Notes under the pieces: model-generated
What the model saw: the letters and a program-made list of their open reading frames with translations, nothing else
Database searches by the model: none
Told to the model about the DNA's origin: nothing
Shown: one piece after another, positions 52,609 through 61,851 of the stretch
How positions within the stretch are numbered: the first letter of the stretch is position 1
Layout of the letters: every line of letters starts with the position of its first letter
Made by a program: the position numbers and the translations under genes
NCBI RefSeq assembly: GCF_017086405.1
Contig: NZ_CP070973.1
Location: forward strand, 4,062,739 to 4,126,738
Length of the DNA stretch: 64,000 nucleotides
Direction: 5' to 3'
Source of the DNA: Mycobacterium gordonae
GTDB lineage: Bacteria > Actinomycetota > Actinomycetes > Mycobacteriales > Mycobacteriaceae

Positions 52609-53967
52609 CTACATGCTCGCGATCAGTCGCTTGACCCGCTCGTCGACGGCCCGGAACGGGTCCTTGCACAACACGGTGCGCTGCGCCTGGTCGTTGAGCT
52701 TGAGGTGCACCCAGTCAACGGTGAAGTCGCGGCCGGCGGCCTGCGCGGCGCTGATGAACTCGCCACGCAGCCTGGCACGGGTCGTCTGCGGCGGGCGGTC
52801 GACGGCGTCGGCGATCTCCTCGTCAGTGGTCACCCGAGACGCCAGACCCTTGCGCTGCAGCAGGTCGAAGACGCCACGACCGCGCTTGATGTCGTGGTAG
52901 GCGAGGTCGAGTTGAGCGATCTTCGCGTCGGACAGCTCCATGTTGTAGCGGTCCTGGTAACGCTGGAAGAGTTTGCGCTTGATCACCCAGTCGATCTCGG
53001 TGTCGACCTTCGCGAAATCCTGGCTCTCGACGGCGTCGAGCTGGCGGCCCCACAGGTCGACCACCTGCTCGATCTGCGCGTTCGGTTCCCGGGTCTGCAA
53101 ATGCTCGACGGCGCGGCTGTAGTACTCACGCTGAATGTCCAGAGCACTCGCCTGACGGCCGCCGGCCAGGCGGACCGGCCTGCGACCGGTGGTGTCGTGG
53201 CTGACCTCGCGAATAGCGCGGATCGGGTTGTCCAGCGAGAAGTCTCGGAATGCGACCCCGGCCTCGATCATCTCCAGGACCAGCGCCGCGGTGCCCACCT
53301 TGAGCATGGTGGTGGTTTCGCACATGTTCGAGTCGCCGACGATGACGTGCAGTCGCCGGTACTTCTCGGCGTCGGCATGCGGCTCGTCGCGGGTGTTGAT
53401 GATCGGTCGGCTGCGCGTGGTGGCGCTGGAGACACCCTCCCAGATGTGTTCGGCACGTTGGGACAAGCAGAACGTGGCGGCCTTGGGGGTTTGCAACACC
53501 TTGCCGGCCCCGCAGATGAGCTGGCGGGTGACCAGGAAGGGCAACAACACATCGGAGATGCGGGAGAACTCGCCGGCCCGGACGATCAGGTAGTTCTCGT
53601 GGCAGCCGTAGGAGTTACCCGCCGAGTCGGTGTTGTTCTTGAACAGGTAGATGTCACCGCCGATGCCCTCGTCGGCAAGCCGCTGCTCGGCGTCGATGAG
53701 TAGGTCTTCGAGGACCCACTCTCCGGCGCGGTCATGGGTGACCAGTTGAACCAAGCTGTCGCATTCCGCGGTCGCGTACTCGGGGTGGCTGCCCACATCG
53801 AGATACAACCGTGCGCCATTCCGGAGAAAGACATTAGAGCTGCGACCCCACGACACCACCCGCCGGAAAAGGTAGCGGGCCACCTCGTCCGGAGACAGTC
53901 GGCGATGCCCGTGAAAGGTGCAGGTGACACCGAACTCGGTCTCGATGCCCATAATTCGTCGCTGCAC
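52609..53967 (-). CDS. pafA: Pup-protein ligase PafA
   Basis: ATP-dependent ligase that joins the C-terminal Glu of Pup to substrate lysines. The 452-residue product starts VQRRIMGIETEFGVTCTFHG and matches the family length exactly. It shows RLYLDVGSHPEYATAECDS (catalytic Asp region), FKNNTDSAGNSYGCHENYL, INTRDEPHADAEKYRRLHVI and VDWVHLKLNDQAQRT. The GTG at 53967 is chosen by this length and by TACCCT seven bases upstream (53975-53980, minus strand). The fold is glutamine synthetase-like, shared with Dop. Confidence 0.97.
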   Translation of the reverse strand: MQRRIMGIETEFGVTCTFHGHRRLSPDEVARYLFRRVVSWGRSSNVFLRNGARLYLDVGSHPEYATAECDSLVQLVTHDRAGEWVLEDLLIDAEQRLADEGIGGDIYLFKNNTDSAGNSYGCHENYLIVRAGEFSRISDVLLPFLVTRQLICGAGKVLQTPKAATFCLSQRAEHIWEGVSSATTRSRPIINTRDEPHADAEKYRRLHVIVGDSNMCETTTMLKVGTAALVLEMIEAGVAFRDFSLDNPIRAIREVSHDTTGRRPVRLAGGRQASALDIQREYYSRAVEHLQTREPNAQIEQVVDLWGRQLDAVESQDFAKVDTEIDWVIKRKLFQRYQDRYNMELSDAKIAQLDLAYHDIKRGRGVFDLLQRKGLASRVTTDEEIADAVDRPPQTTRARLRGEFISAAQAAGRDFTVDWVHLKLNDQAQRTVLCKDPFRAVDERVKRLIASM

Positions 53968-53974
53968 GTAATCG

Positions 53975-53980
53975 AGGGTA
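53975..53980 (-). promoter_or_regulatory. -10 hexamer TACCCT of pafA-pafB-pafC
   Basis: On the minus strand TACCCT is followed by seven bases and the GTG of pafA, so the operon would be transcribed without a leader. Confidence 0.45.
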
Positions 53981-54183
53981 CTTGTTGTCGATTTGCGGTG
54001 GTGTGCATGCCACGCCCTCAGATGGTGACAGGTCATGCGGTCACCGGCTCGAGGGGTGAGTATTGGATATGATGACCGTGCCCCCCTGTCGGGCCTCCCG
54101 GGGCGTCAGAACTGGTCCTCCGGTGCGGAATGTGACGAACCATTTCAGAGAATCTGCGCGTACAAGCACTTAAGCGCTATCGC

Positions 54184-55521
54184 GTGCTCGACATGCCACC
54201 CGACCGCCTGGTGGCCCGGATACCCGGTCTTGCAGCCAGGTCGCTCGGGATGCCGATGGCGACGGTGTCGATCGTAGGCCAGAACGACATCTACTTCATG
54301 GCCACGCACGGCCTGTCGGACATGGCGCACATACCGCGGGACGAGGGGTTGTGCGCATCGGCAGTCATGGACACCACCCCGTACGTCGTGCAGGACGCGA
54401 CATCAGACAGCCGCACCGCCGAAAACCGATTCGTGCGCGCGCACCGGGTCCAGTTCTACGCGTGCGCCCCGATCGTGACGTTCGACGGGTTCAGCCTGGG
54501 AACGGTAGCCGTGATGGACACCGAGGCACGCGCGGTGTCAGACGTGCAACTCTCGGTACTGCAGGACTTGGCGGCGATCGTCATGGAGCAGCTCGACCTG
54601 CGTCTGGCCTCGCTGGACGCGCTCGGGGTGGAACGGGGTCTGCGCAGCGCCGCCGAGGACGCCCGCGACGACGCCCGGTTCCAGCGCCACCACGCCCAGC
54701 AGGCCCGGGACACCGCCCAACGGGAGCGCGATGACGCGCGTCAGGACCGCGACGTCGCGATCAGGGATCGCAACATCGCGGAATACGACCGAGACCTGAC
54801 CGAGGAGTATGCGGCGGTCCTGCAGCGGACTCTGCTCCCACCGATGTTGCCGACCGTCGAGGGCGCCTCGCTGGCTGCTCACTATCACCCGGCCTCGCCT
54901 CGTCGGGTGGGCGGGGATTTCTACGACGTGTTCGCACTCGGTGAGGGTCGGTGGGCATTTTTCATCGGCGACGTCGAAGGCCACGGCGTCGACGCAGCTG
55001 TGGTGACGTCGCTGATCCGGTATACGTTGCGATCCGCGGCCCTGCACTACCGCGACCCGGTCAAGGGGCTTGCCGAACTCAACTCGGTCCTGCTGCGAGA
55101 GCTGCACCCGCGCCGCTTCTGCACGGTCCTGTTCGGAACCCTGCAACGACGATCGGACCACGAGGGCTTCTCGATCACGATCGCCACCGGCGGGCACCCG
55201 CCGGCACTGCTGCTCGATCCCACGAACCGGACGGCGGTCGAGGTGCGCTCCGACGAAGGAACGCTGGTCGGCCTACGCGCCGATGCGAAATTCCACACCT
55301 GCGACGTAGTTCTGCGTCCCGGCCAGACCCTGCTCTTCTACACCGACGGCATCGTGGAGGCCCGGCGCGGCGCGAACCCGTTCAACGAGGACAGCCTGGC
55401 CGCCTTCGCCGCCGAACATGCCGGAGCCGATGCCACGGGGCTGATCAACGAACTGGCCACGTTGATCCCCAAGTTGGGGCCGCAGGACGACATCGCCCTG
55501 CTGGCGATCAGCGCCGACTAG
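54184..55521 (+). CDS. GAF - coiled-coil - SpoIIE (PP2C) phosphatase, 5' end probably frameshifted
   Basis: Signalling phosphatase, 445 residues from the GTG at 54184. An N-terminal GAF domain (about 1-140; SIVGQNDIYFMATHGL, VDTEARAVSDVQLS-like) is followed by a charged coiled coil (RDDARQDRDVAIRDRNIAEY) and a SpoIIE-type domain (SPRRVGGDFYDVFALGEGRW, FIGDVEGHGVDAAVVTSLIR, PGQTLLFYTDGIVEARRG, GPQDDIALLAI) with its metal-binding Asp residues. In-frame family sequence continues upstream of the GTG (SENLRVQALKRYR) to a stop at 54133-54135, so the true start is not in this frame. It replaces PE_PGRS36 and others between pafA and prcA. Confidence 0.85.
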   Translation: MLDMPPDRLVARIPGLAARSLGMPMATVSIVGQNDIYFMATHGLSDMAHIPRDEGLCASAVMDTTPYVVQDATSDSRTAENRFVRAHRVQFYACAPIVTFDGFSLGTVAVMDTEARAVSDVQLSVLQDLAAIVMEQLDLRLASLDALGVERGLRSAAEDARDDARFQRHHAQQARDTAQRERDDARQDRDVAIRDRNIAEYDRDLTEEYAAVLQRTLLPPMLPTVEGASLAAHYHPASPRRVGGDFYDVFALGEGRWAFFIGDVEGHGVDAAVVTSLIRYTLRSAALHYRDPVKGLAELNSVLLRELHPRRFCTVLFGTLQRRSDHEGFSITIATGGHPPALLLDPTNRTAVEVRSDEGTLVGLRADAKFHTCDVVLRPGQTLLFYTDGIVEARRGANPFNEDSLAAFAAEHAGADATGLINELATLIPKLGPQDDIALLAISAD

Positions 55522-55605
55522 AGGCCGACCCTGGTGTCGAACCTACGAATATAAAAGTTAGGCTGTCCGAAAACTTGCTCGATGAGTCCTCGGAGGGCTG
55601 GCTGA

Positions 55606-57228
55606 ATGACGGCGGCTGTATGGATGGCAGCACCGCCAGAGGTTCACTCGACGCTCTTGGGCCAGGGTCCCGGTCCAGGTCCACTGCTGGCGGCGGCGGC
55701 AGGGTGGCATTCCCTGAGCGTCGAATACGCAGCCGCGGCGGATCAGATCAGCGCACTGATGTCCGCGACCCGGCCGGCGTGGGAGGGATCCGGCGCGGAA
55801 TCGTGGACGGCCGCGCACGAGCCCTATGCGGCGTGGTTACTGCAAACCAGCGCCGACAGCTTGGCCAGGGCCGCTCAGCACGAGGCTGCCGCGATCGCGT
55901 ATTCCGCCGCGCTGGCCGTCATGCCGACCCTGCCCGAGTTGGCCGCCAACCACGTCACGCACGCGGCACTGGTCGCGACCAACCTCTTCGGTATCAACGC
56001 CATCCCGATCGCGCTCAACGAAGCCGACTACGTCCGGATGTGGATCCAGGCGGCCACCACAATGACCGTTTATGAAGCCACTGCGGGGGCAGCGGTCACA
56101 TCGACGCCGCCATCAGCACCACCTCCGCAGATCCTCCGCTCGACAGCCGAAGCCCAGCCGGCGGCATCGCTCGATCCGGTGCGGATCGCGCTCAATGCGC
56201 TCGAACCGATCCTGAACAGCTTCGGCATCAACCCACTCATCCGCAATCCGTTGGTCTCTAACGTCGTGACCACCTTCATCGCCGATGTGCTGGAAAACTT
56301 CGGCGTCTATTGGGATCCCGCCGCCGGAATGCTCAACGGCCTCGACTACGAGTACTACGCCGATGCCACCCAACCCATGTGGTATCTCGCCCGGGGCCTC
56401 GAGCTGATCGGGGACTCCATGCAGATGTCACAGAATCCGGCGCAGGCTGTGCAGTACATGTTGGCCCTCGCCATCTTCGATTGGCCCACCCACATAGCCC
56501 AATTGGGCACGGCGATCAGCCAGTCCCCGCTCCTGCTAGCCGCGGCCGGCGGCGCCATGGCGTTGCCGGCCGTGGCGACCGGTGGGCTTGCGGGACTGGC
56601 CGGATTGGCGGGTGTTCCGCAACCGGTCGCCGCAGCCGCGCCGGCACCCACCCTGGCTGCGCCCCACTCGTGGCCGGTCGCGGCCATGAATTCTCCGGCA
56701 CCGGCTTTGGCTACGGCCCCCGCCTCCGCCCCAGCGCCCACCACGACCCCCGCCCCGGCTCCGGCCTCCGGCGGCGCGGGGCTACTGTCGCCGCCGGCCA
56801 CCGGTGCCGGCTTCACCCCTCCCTACGTGGTGGGGCCACCCGGCATCGGGTTCGGTTCAGGAATGTCCGCCGGCGCGAGCGCCGCTGCAAAGAAGAAGGC
56901 TCCTGAACCGGACAGCGCATCAGCCGCGGCGCAATCCAAGGCGGCGAACCGTCGGCGGGCACGTGCAATGCACCGGCAGCGGATGACCCAACGCCAGTAC
57001 GGCGACGAGTTCATGGACATGGAAGTCGAGGTGGAGCCGGAGTGGGAGGAGCCACCGGGGACTGCCGCGTCGCATCAGGGTGCCCACCGGCTCGGACTGG
57101 CGGGCACGGTCGGCAAGGACGCCGTCGCTGAAGCGACCGGTTTGGCGAGCCTTGACGACGATGATTTCGGCGGTGGGCCGACCATCCCGATGTTGCCGAG
57201 CACCTGGCGGCGATCAGACCACCCGTAG
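55606..57228 (+). CDS. PPE family protein, PPW subgroup
   Basis: Type VII secretion (ESX-5 class) substrate, 540 residues. The PPE motif is at residues 10-12 (MAAPPEVHS), WEGSG marks the WxG turn, and the PPE domain ends near residue 175. The middle has FGINPLIRNPLVSNVV and a Pro/Ala-rich region. A basic patch (AANRRRARAMHRQRMTQRQY) leads to the C-terminal PPW signature: GLAGTVGKDA, then PMLPSTW. GGAGGGC lies before the ATG. No PE partner is adjacent; M. tuberculosis has a different PE22/PPE36 pair near this locus. Confidence 0.93.
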   Translation: MTAAVWMAAPPEVHSTLLGQGPGPGPLLAAAAGWHSLSVEYAAAADQISALMSATRPAWEGSGAESWTAAHEPYAAWLLQTSADSLARAAQHEAAAIAYSAALAVMPTLPELAANHVTHAALVATNLFGINAIPIALNEADYVRMWIQAATTMTVYEATAGAAVTSTPPSAPPPQILRSTAEAQPAASLDPVRIALNALEPILNSFGINPLIRNPLVSNVVTTFIADVLENFGVYWDPAAGMLNGLDYEYYADATQPMWYLARGLELIGDSMQMSQNPAQAVQYMLALAIFDWPTHIAQLGTAISQSPLLLAAAGGAMALPAVATGGLAGLAGLAGVPQPVAAAAPAPTLAAPHSWPVAAMNSPAPALATAPASAPAPTTTPAPAPASGGAGLLSPPATGAGFTPPYVVGPPGIGFGSGMSAGASAAAKKKAPEPDSASAAAQSKAANRRRARAMHRQRMTQRQYGDEFMDMEVEVEPEWEEPPGTAASHQGAHRLGLAGTVGKDAVAEATGLASLDDDDFGGGPTIPMLPSTWRRSDHP

Positions 57229-57242
57229 CTGGCGATCGGCGA

Positions 57243-58184
57243 TCAGTCGCGTACTTCCCAGTCGCTTCGATCCATCTCGGTCTCGAATACCGGTCTACGG
57301 CCGGCACGAATGCAGGCTTGGCGAAAAACCTCCCCCATGGCATCTGGGGCGACCCAGCCCCCGTCTGCCGTCCACCAGTTCTGGAAGAACACAATGACGC
57401 ACTCGTCGTTGAACCGTGGATAGATGTGGGTGCTCAGCGCATTCCAAAACGTCACCGGGCCATCGCGCCGCATGATCAACATGCCCGGCACATGACGGAC
57501 CAGGCGACGGGGGGCGCCCCACACGAAGCGGCGCAACCGAACGTATGGGTAAGCGGCGACGTCGAACGGCCGCTCCCGCCGATTGCGGATCAGCGTGATC
57601 GTCCCGTCGCGGTTGACCTCGCAGCGCTGGGCAGCGAGCCGCTGTCGGACCTGGGCGTGCAGGTAAGCCACCGCAAGCAGCGACAGCGGGAGCACCATCA
57701 TCGCGCGGAATTTCTCATACTCAGCGCCAGGCAGCGTGTACCCGGTGGCTGCGGCCGTGCCCACCAACAGGATGAACGGCACGGCATACAGCAGCACGAT
57801 CGATGACAAGACGCCTGCCGCCGTCTTGCGCGCTTTGAAGCGCACCGAACCCACGACATCGCAGGACCGCACAACACATTTGTCGCGGATTCTCCACCGC
57901 CACGGCGGGACGTGGAACCTGGACGCATGCCACGTCGCCGAGTGCACGGCCTCGGTATGTGGATCGACGTCTTTGATCCCGCATGGCTCACCTTCACGGC
58001 TTCGCGCACGAAGATTCTCGACGAGCTCGACGCTCTCTTCTGCACCCAGACGCAGGGCCGCGCAGAGTCGATTGATCTCATCAGCGAGCTGCTCGTCATC
58101 GAGGCTGGCCACACTCCCGATAGGGCGACGGCCCTGCTCGCGCGCGACTTGCGCATCAACGAGCGCCACCAACCGCATTCTCAT
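57243..58184 (-). CDS. Membrane protein of unknown function with two central helices
   Basis: Protein of 313 residues from the ATG at 58184; a TTG at 58199 is an alternative. The N-terminal 130 residues are soluble and polar (DDEQLADEINRLCAALRLGA), followed by two membrane helices (GVLSSIVLLYAVPFILLVGT and MVLPLSLLAVAYLHAQV) and a cytoplasmic-type C-terminal domain rich in Arg and Trp (RLRRFVWGAPRRLVRHVPG, VIVFFQNWWTADGGWVAPDA). I do not recognise the family. It is convergent with the PPE gene, 14 bases apart, and lies directly downstream of the proteasome genes. Confidence 0.75.
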   Translation of the reverse strand: MRMRLVALVDAQVAREQGRRPIGSVASLDDEQLADEINRLCAALRLGAEESVELVENLRARSREGEPCGIKDVDPHTEAVHSATWHASRFHVPPWRWRIRDKCVVRSCDVVGSVRFKARKTAAGVLSSIVLLYAVPFILLVGTAAATGYTLPGAEYEKFRAMMVLPLSLLAVAYLHAQVRQRLAAQRCEVNRDGTITLIRNRRERPFDVAAYPYVRLRRFVWGAPRRLVRHVPGMLIMRRDGPVTFWNALSTHIYPRFNDECVIVFFQNWWTADGGWVAPDAMGEVFRQACIRAGRRPVFETEMDRSDWEVRD

Positions 58185-58313
58185 TTCGCCGTACCGCAAG
58201 TCAACCTCACCTGCTGCGTCTCCGAGCAGGCGTTGCCTGCTGCCGTACCGATGCAGCGAAGATGTTATGCAGCTACTCGCGTCAGCGCTTCCAAATTCGT
58301 CGGCCGTGCCAGC

Positions 58314-59120
58314 CTAGGACGACGAGTCGCCCTCAGATTCTGCAGGCTTGGCGGGGCTTTCGGGCTCCGGAACGCTCTCCGCGGCCTCGGTCTCGGCGGC
58401 GCCGGAATCTGTCTCCTCGAGCAGTGATTCCAGCGCGGCGCGATTGATCCGGCGGAATGCGCGCCGCGGCCGGTTGGCGTCGAGAATCGCGACTTCGAGA
58501 CTGGCCTCGCCCAGAGTGGGCTGGCCGTTGGTCGCGCTGTCGGAACTGTTGGCCCGCAACGCGTTCACCGCGACCCGCAGCGCGTCGGCCAGATCGGCGT
58601 TCTCGGTGTACGACTCCTTGAGCGCGTTGATGATCGGCTCGGTGGTACCGCCCATCACCACGTAGTGCGGCTCGTCGGCGATCGACCCGTCGTAGGTGAT
58701 CCGGTACAGCTCAGGCGCTTTGGTCTCGCCGTAGTGTGCGACCTCGGCCACACACAGCTCCACCTCGTAGGGCTTGGCCTGTTCGGTGAAGATGCTGCCC
58801 AGCGTCTGGGCGTAGACGTTGGCCAACTGCCGGCCGGTGACGTCGCGGCGGTCGTAGGCGTATCCCCGGGTGTCGGCGAATTGGATTCCGCCGCGCCGCA
58901 GGTTGTCGAACTCGTTGAATTTGCCGGCCGCGGCGAATCCCACCCGGTCGTAGAGTTCGCTGATCTTCTGCAGCGACCGCGACGGGTTCTCCGCCACGAA
59001 CAGCACGCCACCGGAGTAAGCCAAGACCACGACGCTGCGGCCGCGGGCAATGCCTTTGCGGGCGAGCTCGCTGCGCTCGCGCATCGCCTGTTCAGGTGAG
59101 ATGAAATACGGGAAACTCAC
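58314..59120 (-). CDS. prcA: 20S proteasome alpha subunit PrcA
   Basis: Outer-ring subunit of the mycobacterial 20S proteasome, 268 residues. The N-terminal gate segment is MSFPYFISPEQAMRERSELA, followed by the NTN fold (VVVLAYSGGVLFVAENPSRS, KFNEFDNLRRGGIQFADTRG). The tail beyond residue 235 is acidic and Ser-rich, as in M. tuberculosis. The GTG start overlaps the prcB stop by 4 bases (GTGA). It is the last gene of the dop/pup/prcB/prcA set. Confidence 0.97.
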   Translation of the reverse strand: MSFPYFISPEQAMRERSELARKGIARGRSVVVLAYSGGVLFVAENPSRSLQKISELYDRVGFAAAGKFNEFDNLRRGGIQFADTRGYAYDRRDVTGRQLANVYAQTLGSIFTEQAKPYEVELCVAEVAHYGETKAPELYRITYDGSIADEPHYVVMGGTTEPIINALKESYTENADLADALRVAVNALRANSSDSATNGQPTLGEASLEVAILDANRPRRAFRRINRAALESLLEETDSGAAETEAAESVPEPESPAKPAESEGDSSS

Positions 59121-59977
59121 TTCTCACCGCCGTCAGGGCCGAAAGTGTCCGCACGGGAACGACTTTCGATGACGCTGCGGGCTATCTCAGCGATCCGCCG
59201 TTCGGGAATCTCCATTGCGCCGTCGGCGTCGATGGTGACCGCAGTCGGGTAGATACCGCGGACCAGGTCCGGTCCTCCGGTGGCCGAGTCGTCGTCGGCG
59301 GCATCGTAGAGCGCCTCCACCGCGACTCGTAGCGCCGAGTCCGCATCGGCGACTTGGGAGTACAGCTTTTTGATCGACGACTTGGCGAATATGGACCCCG
59401 AACCCACCGACTGGTATCCCTCTTCCTCGATGTTCCAGCCGCCGGCGGCGTCGAATGAGACGATGCGTCCGGCCGAGTCACTGTCAGCGGCGTGGATGTC
59501 GTAGCCAACCAGCAGTGGCAGCGCCACCAGCCCCTGCATCGCGGCCGGTAGGTTGCCGCGGACCATGATGGCCAGCCGGTTCACCTTGCCGGCGAAGGTG
59601 AGCGGTACGCCTTCCAGCTTTTCGTAATGCTCGAGTTCGACCGCGTACAGGCGAGCGAATTCGACCGCGATGGCGGCGGTGCCGGCGATGCCGGTCGCGG
59701 TGAAGTCGTCGGTGATGTAGACCTTGCGGACATCGCGGCCGGCGATCATGTTGCCCTGGGTGGAGCGGCGGTCACCGGCGATCAACACACCGCCGGGGTA
59801 CTTGAGCGCCACGATGGTGGTGCCGTGCGGAAGCTGGTCACCCACCATTGGGCCGCTGAGTCGCGCGGGCAGCAGATCGGGTGCCTGGCGACGCAGGAAG
59901 TCGGCGAAGGACGACAGGTCTACGGATCCGGGTTGTATTGAATTGATGGACAGGCGATCGGGCAACGACCAGGTCAC
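59117..59977 (-). CDS. prcB: 20S proteasome beta subunit PrcB (catalytic)
   Basis: Catalytic inner-ring subunit, 286 residues with a propeptide of 52. The N-terminal nucleophile after processing is Thr53, in HGTTIVALKYPGGVLIAGDR. Downstream family segments are RRSTQGNMIAGRDVRKVYI, GIAGTAAIAVEFARLYAVEL and GSGSIFAKSSIKKLYSQVAD. The GTG start overlaps the pup stop by 4 bases (GTGA). Its chain is about 5 residues shorter than in M. tuberculosis as I recall, within the propeptide. Confidence 0.97.
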   Translation of the reverse strand: MTWSLPDRLSINSIQPGSVDLSSFADFLRRQAPDLLPARLSGPMVGDQLPHGTTIVALKYPGGVLIAGDRRSTQGNMIAGRDVRKVYITDDFTATGIAGTAAIAVEFARLYAVELEHYEKLEGVPLTFAGKVNRLAIMVRGNLPAAMQGLVALPLLVGYDIHAADSDSAGRIVSFDAAGGWNIEEEGYQSVGSGSIFAKSSIKKLYSQVADADSALRVAVEALYDAADDDSATGGPDLVRGIYPTAVTIDADGAMEIPERRIAEIARSVIESRSRADTFGPDGGEK

Positions 59978-60168
59978 TGTCCGCCCTTTTGGACGTAAGC
60001 CCGCACGAAGTCTTCGGCGTTCTCTTCCAAGACGTCGTCAATCTCGTCGAGCAGATCGTCGGTCTCCTCGGTCAGCTTCTCGCGACGCTCCTGGCCTGCG
60101 GCCGCCGCGCCGGTGATGTCGTCGTCGTCGCCGCCACCACCGCCACGTTTAGTCTGCTCCTGCGCCAT
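59974..60168 (-). CDS. pup: Prokaryotic ubiquitin-like protein Pup
   Basis: Intrinsically disordered protein tag, 64 residues. It starts MAQEQTKRGGGGGDDDD, has the central KLTEETDDLLDEIDDVLEE helix that binds Mpa, and ends in AYVQKGGQ. The final Gln is deamidated to Glu by Dop before ligation by PafA. The ATG at 60168 is chosen because it gives the 64-residue length and has GGAGG upstream; the frame extends 7 codons farther. It overlaps prcB by 4 bases. Confidence 0.98.
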   Translation of the reverse strand: MAQEQTKRGGGGGDDDDITGAAAAGQERREKLTEETDDLLDEIDDVLEENAEDFVRAYVQKGGQ

Positions 60169-60261
60169 CGCCGCCTCCTGCTTCGTCATGCGCCGCGGGC
60201 GTGTGTCCGGTCGCCCGATGGCTTTTCTTTACCCTACCGGTCAGCACCGACGTTTCCCGGC

Positions 60262-61758
60262 TCAGCTGGTCAGTTGTTCCACCAATTCGACGGCGCTGTG
60301 CACCGAGTCCAGCAGCGCACCGACGTGCGCTTTGCTTCCCCGCAGCGGCTCCAGCGTCGGAATCCGCACCAGCGAGTCACCTCCCAGATCGAAAATCACC
60401 GAGTCCCAGCTCGCCGCCGCGATGTCGGCCCCGAACCGGCGCAGGCATTCACCACGGAAGTATGCCCGGGTGTCCGTGGGCGGGTTATCGACCGCCGCCA
60501 ACACCTGCTGTTCGGTGACGAGCCGCTTCATCGACCCACGTGCCACCAGCCGGTTGTACAGACCCTTATCCAGCCGGACGTCGGAGTACTGCAGGTCCAC
60601 CAGGTGCAGGCGGGGAGCCGACCAGTTCAAATTCTCCCGCTGCCGAAACCCTTCGAGCAGCCGCAGCTTGGCCGGCCAGTCCAGCAGCTCAGCGCACTCC
60701 ATCGGGTCACGTTCGAGCAGGTCCAGCGCCTCGGCCCAGGTTTCCACCACGTGGGACGCGCGCGGGTCCGGGTCGCGGCTGTCGACCAGCTTGGCCACTC
60801 GATCGAGGTAAATCCGTTGCAGCGCCAGCCCGGTCAGCTCCCGGCCGTCGGCCAGGGCCACGGTTTGCCGCAGCGAGGGGTCACGGCTGATCGCGTGGAC
60901 CGCGTGCACCGGCCGGGCCAGCGCCAGGTCGGCGAGATCGATGCCTTCCTCGATCAGGTCCAGAACCAGCGCCGTAGTGCCGAGCTTGAGGTAGGTCGAC
61001 GTCTCGGCCAGGTTGGCGTCGCCGATGATGACGTGCAACCGGCGGTAACGGTCGGCGTCGGCGTGCGGCTCGTCGCGGGTATTGATGATGCCGCGCTTAA
61101 GAGTGGTCTCCAGCCCGACCTCGACCTCGATGTAGTCCGAACGCTGGGACAGCTGGAAGCCGGCCTCGTCCCCCGATGCACCGATGCCGACCCGACCGGA
61201 ACCGGTCACCACCTGGCGCGACACCAGGAAGGGCGTGAGCCCGGCGATGATGGACGAGAAGGGCGTCTGCCGTGACATCAGGTAGTTCTCATGCGAGCCG
61301 TAGGACGCGCCCTTGCCGTCGACATTGTTCTTGTAGAGCTGCAGCTTCGCGGCTCCCGGCACGCTGGCGACGTGCCGCGCCGCGGCCTCCATCACGCGCT
61401 CGCCGGCCTTGTCCCAGATCACCGCGTCCATCGGGTCGGTGCACTCAGGCGCGGAGTACTCCGGGTGCGCGTGGTCGACGTAGAGTCGCGCACCGTTGGT
61501 CAGAATCATGTTGGCCGCGCCGACCTCGTCGGCATCCACCACCGGTGGCGGGCCGGCCGAGCGGCTCAGGTCGAAGCCGCGCGCGTCGCGCAATGGCGAC
61601 TCGACCTCATAATCCCAGCGGGTTCGCTTGGCGCGTTGGATGCCGGCGGCGGCGGCATAAGCCAGCACTGCCTGAGTCGAAGTGAGGATCGGGTTGGCGG
61701 TCGGGTCGGACGGCGATGAGATGCCGTACTCGACCTCCGTCCCGATAATCCGTTGCAT
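60262..61758 (-). CDS. dop: Pup deamidase/depupylase Dop
   Basis: Converts the C-terminal Gln of Pup to Glu and removes Pup from substrates. The 498-residue product starts MQRIIGTEVEYGISSPSDP and shows RLYVDHAHPEYSAPECTDP (active-site region), LYKNNVDGKGASYGSHENYL, INTRDEPHADADRYRRLHVI and GARL-like segments shared with PafA. The Dop-specific loop near residues 40-80 (YEVESPLRDARGFDLSRSAG) is present. The ATG at 61758 follows TAGTCT by six bases. It lies 93 bases upstream of pup. Confidence 0.97.
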   Translation of the reverse strand: MQRIIGTEVEYGISSPSDPTANPILTSTQAVLAYAAAAGIQRAKRTRWDYEVESPLRDARGFDLSRSAGPPPVVDADEVGAANMILTNGARLYVDHAHPEYSAPECTDPMDAVIWDKAGERVMEAAARHVASVPGAAKLQLYKNNVDGKGASYGSHENYLMSRQTPFSSIIAGLTPFLVSRQVVTGSGRVGIGASGDEAGFQLSQRSDYIEVEVGLETTLKRGIINTRDEPHADADRYRRLHVIIGDANLAETSTYLKLGTTALVLDLIEEGIDLADLALARPVHAVHAISRDPSLRQTVALADGRELTGLALQRIYLDRVAKLVDSRDPDPRASHVVETWAEALDLLERDPMECAELLDWPAKLRLLEGFRQRENLNWSAPRLHLVDLQYSDVRLDKGLYNRLVARGSMKRLVTEQQVLAAVDNPPTDTRAYFRGECLRRFGADIAAASWDSVIFDLGGDSLVRIPTLEPLRGSKAHVGALLDSVHSAVELVEQLTS

Positions 61759-61764
61759 GAGTTA

Positions 61765-61770
61765 AGACTA
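61765..61770 (-). promoter_or_regulatory. -10 hexamer TAGTCT of dop
   Basis: On the minus strand TAGTCT is followed by six bases and the dop ATG at 61758, fitting a leaderless transcript for dop. Confidence 0.5.
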
Positions 61771-61851
61771 CGGTCCCGCTGTGGCCCCGGATCAGCAGCG
61801 GGTAGCTCGCGACGAAATCGGCGCGGCCGCCCACCATTAGTGTGAGCCGCC

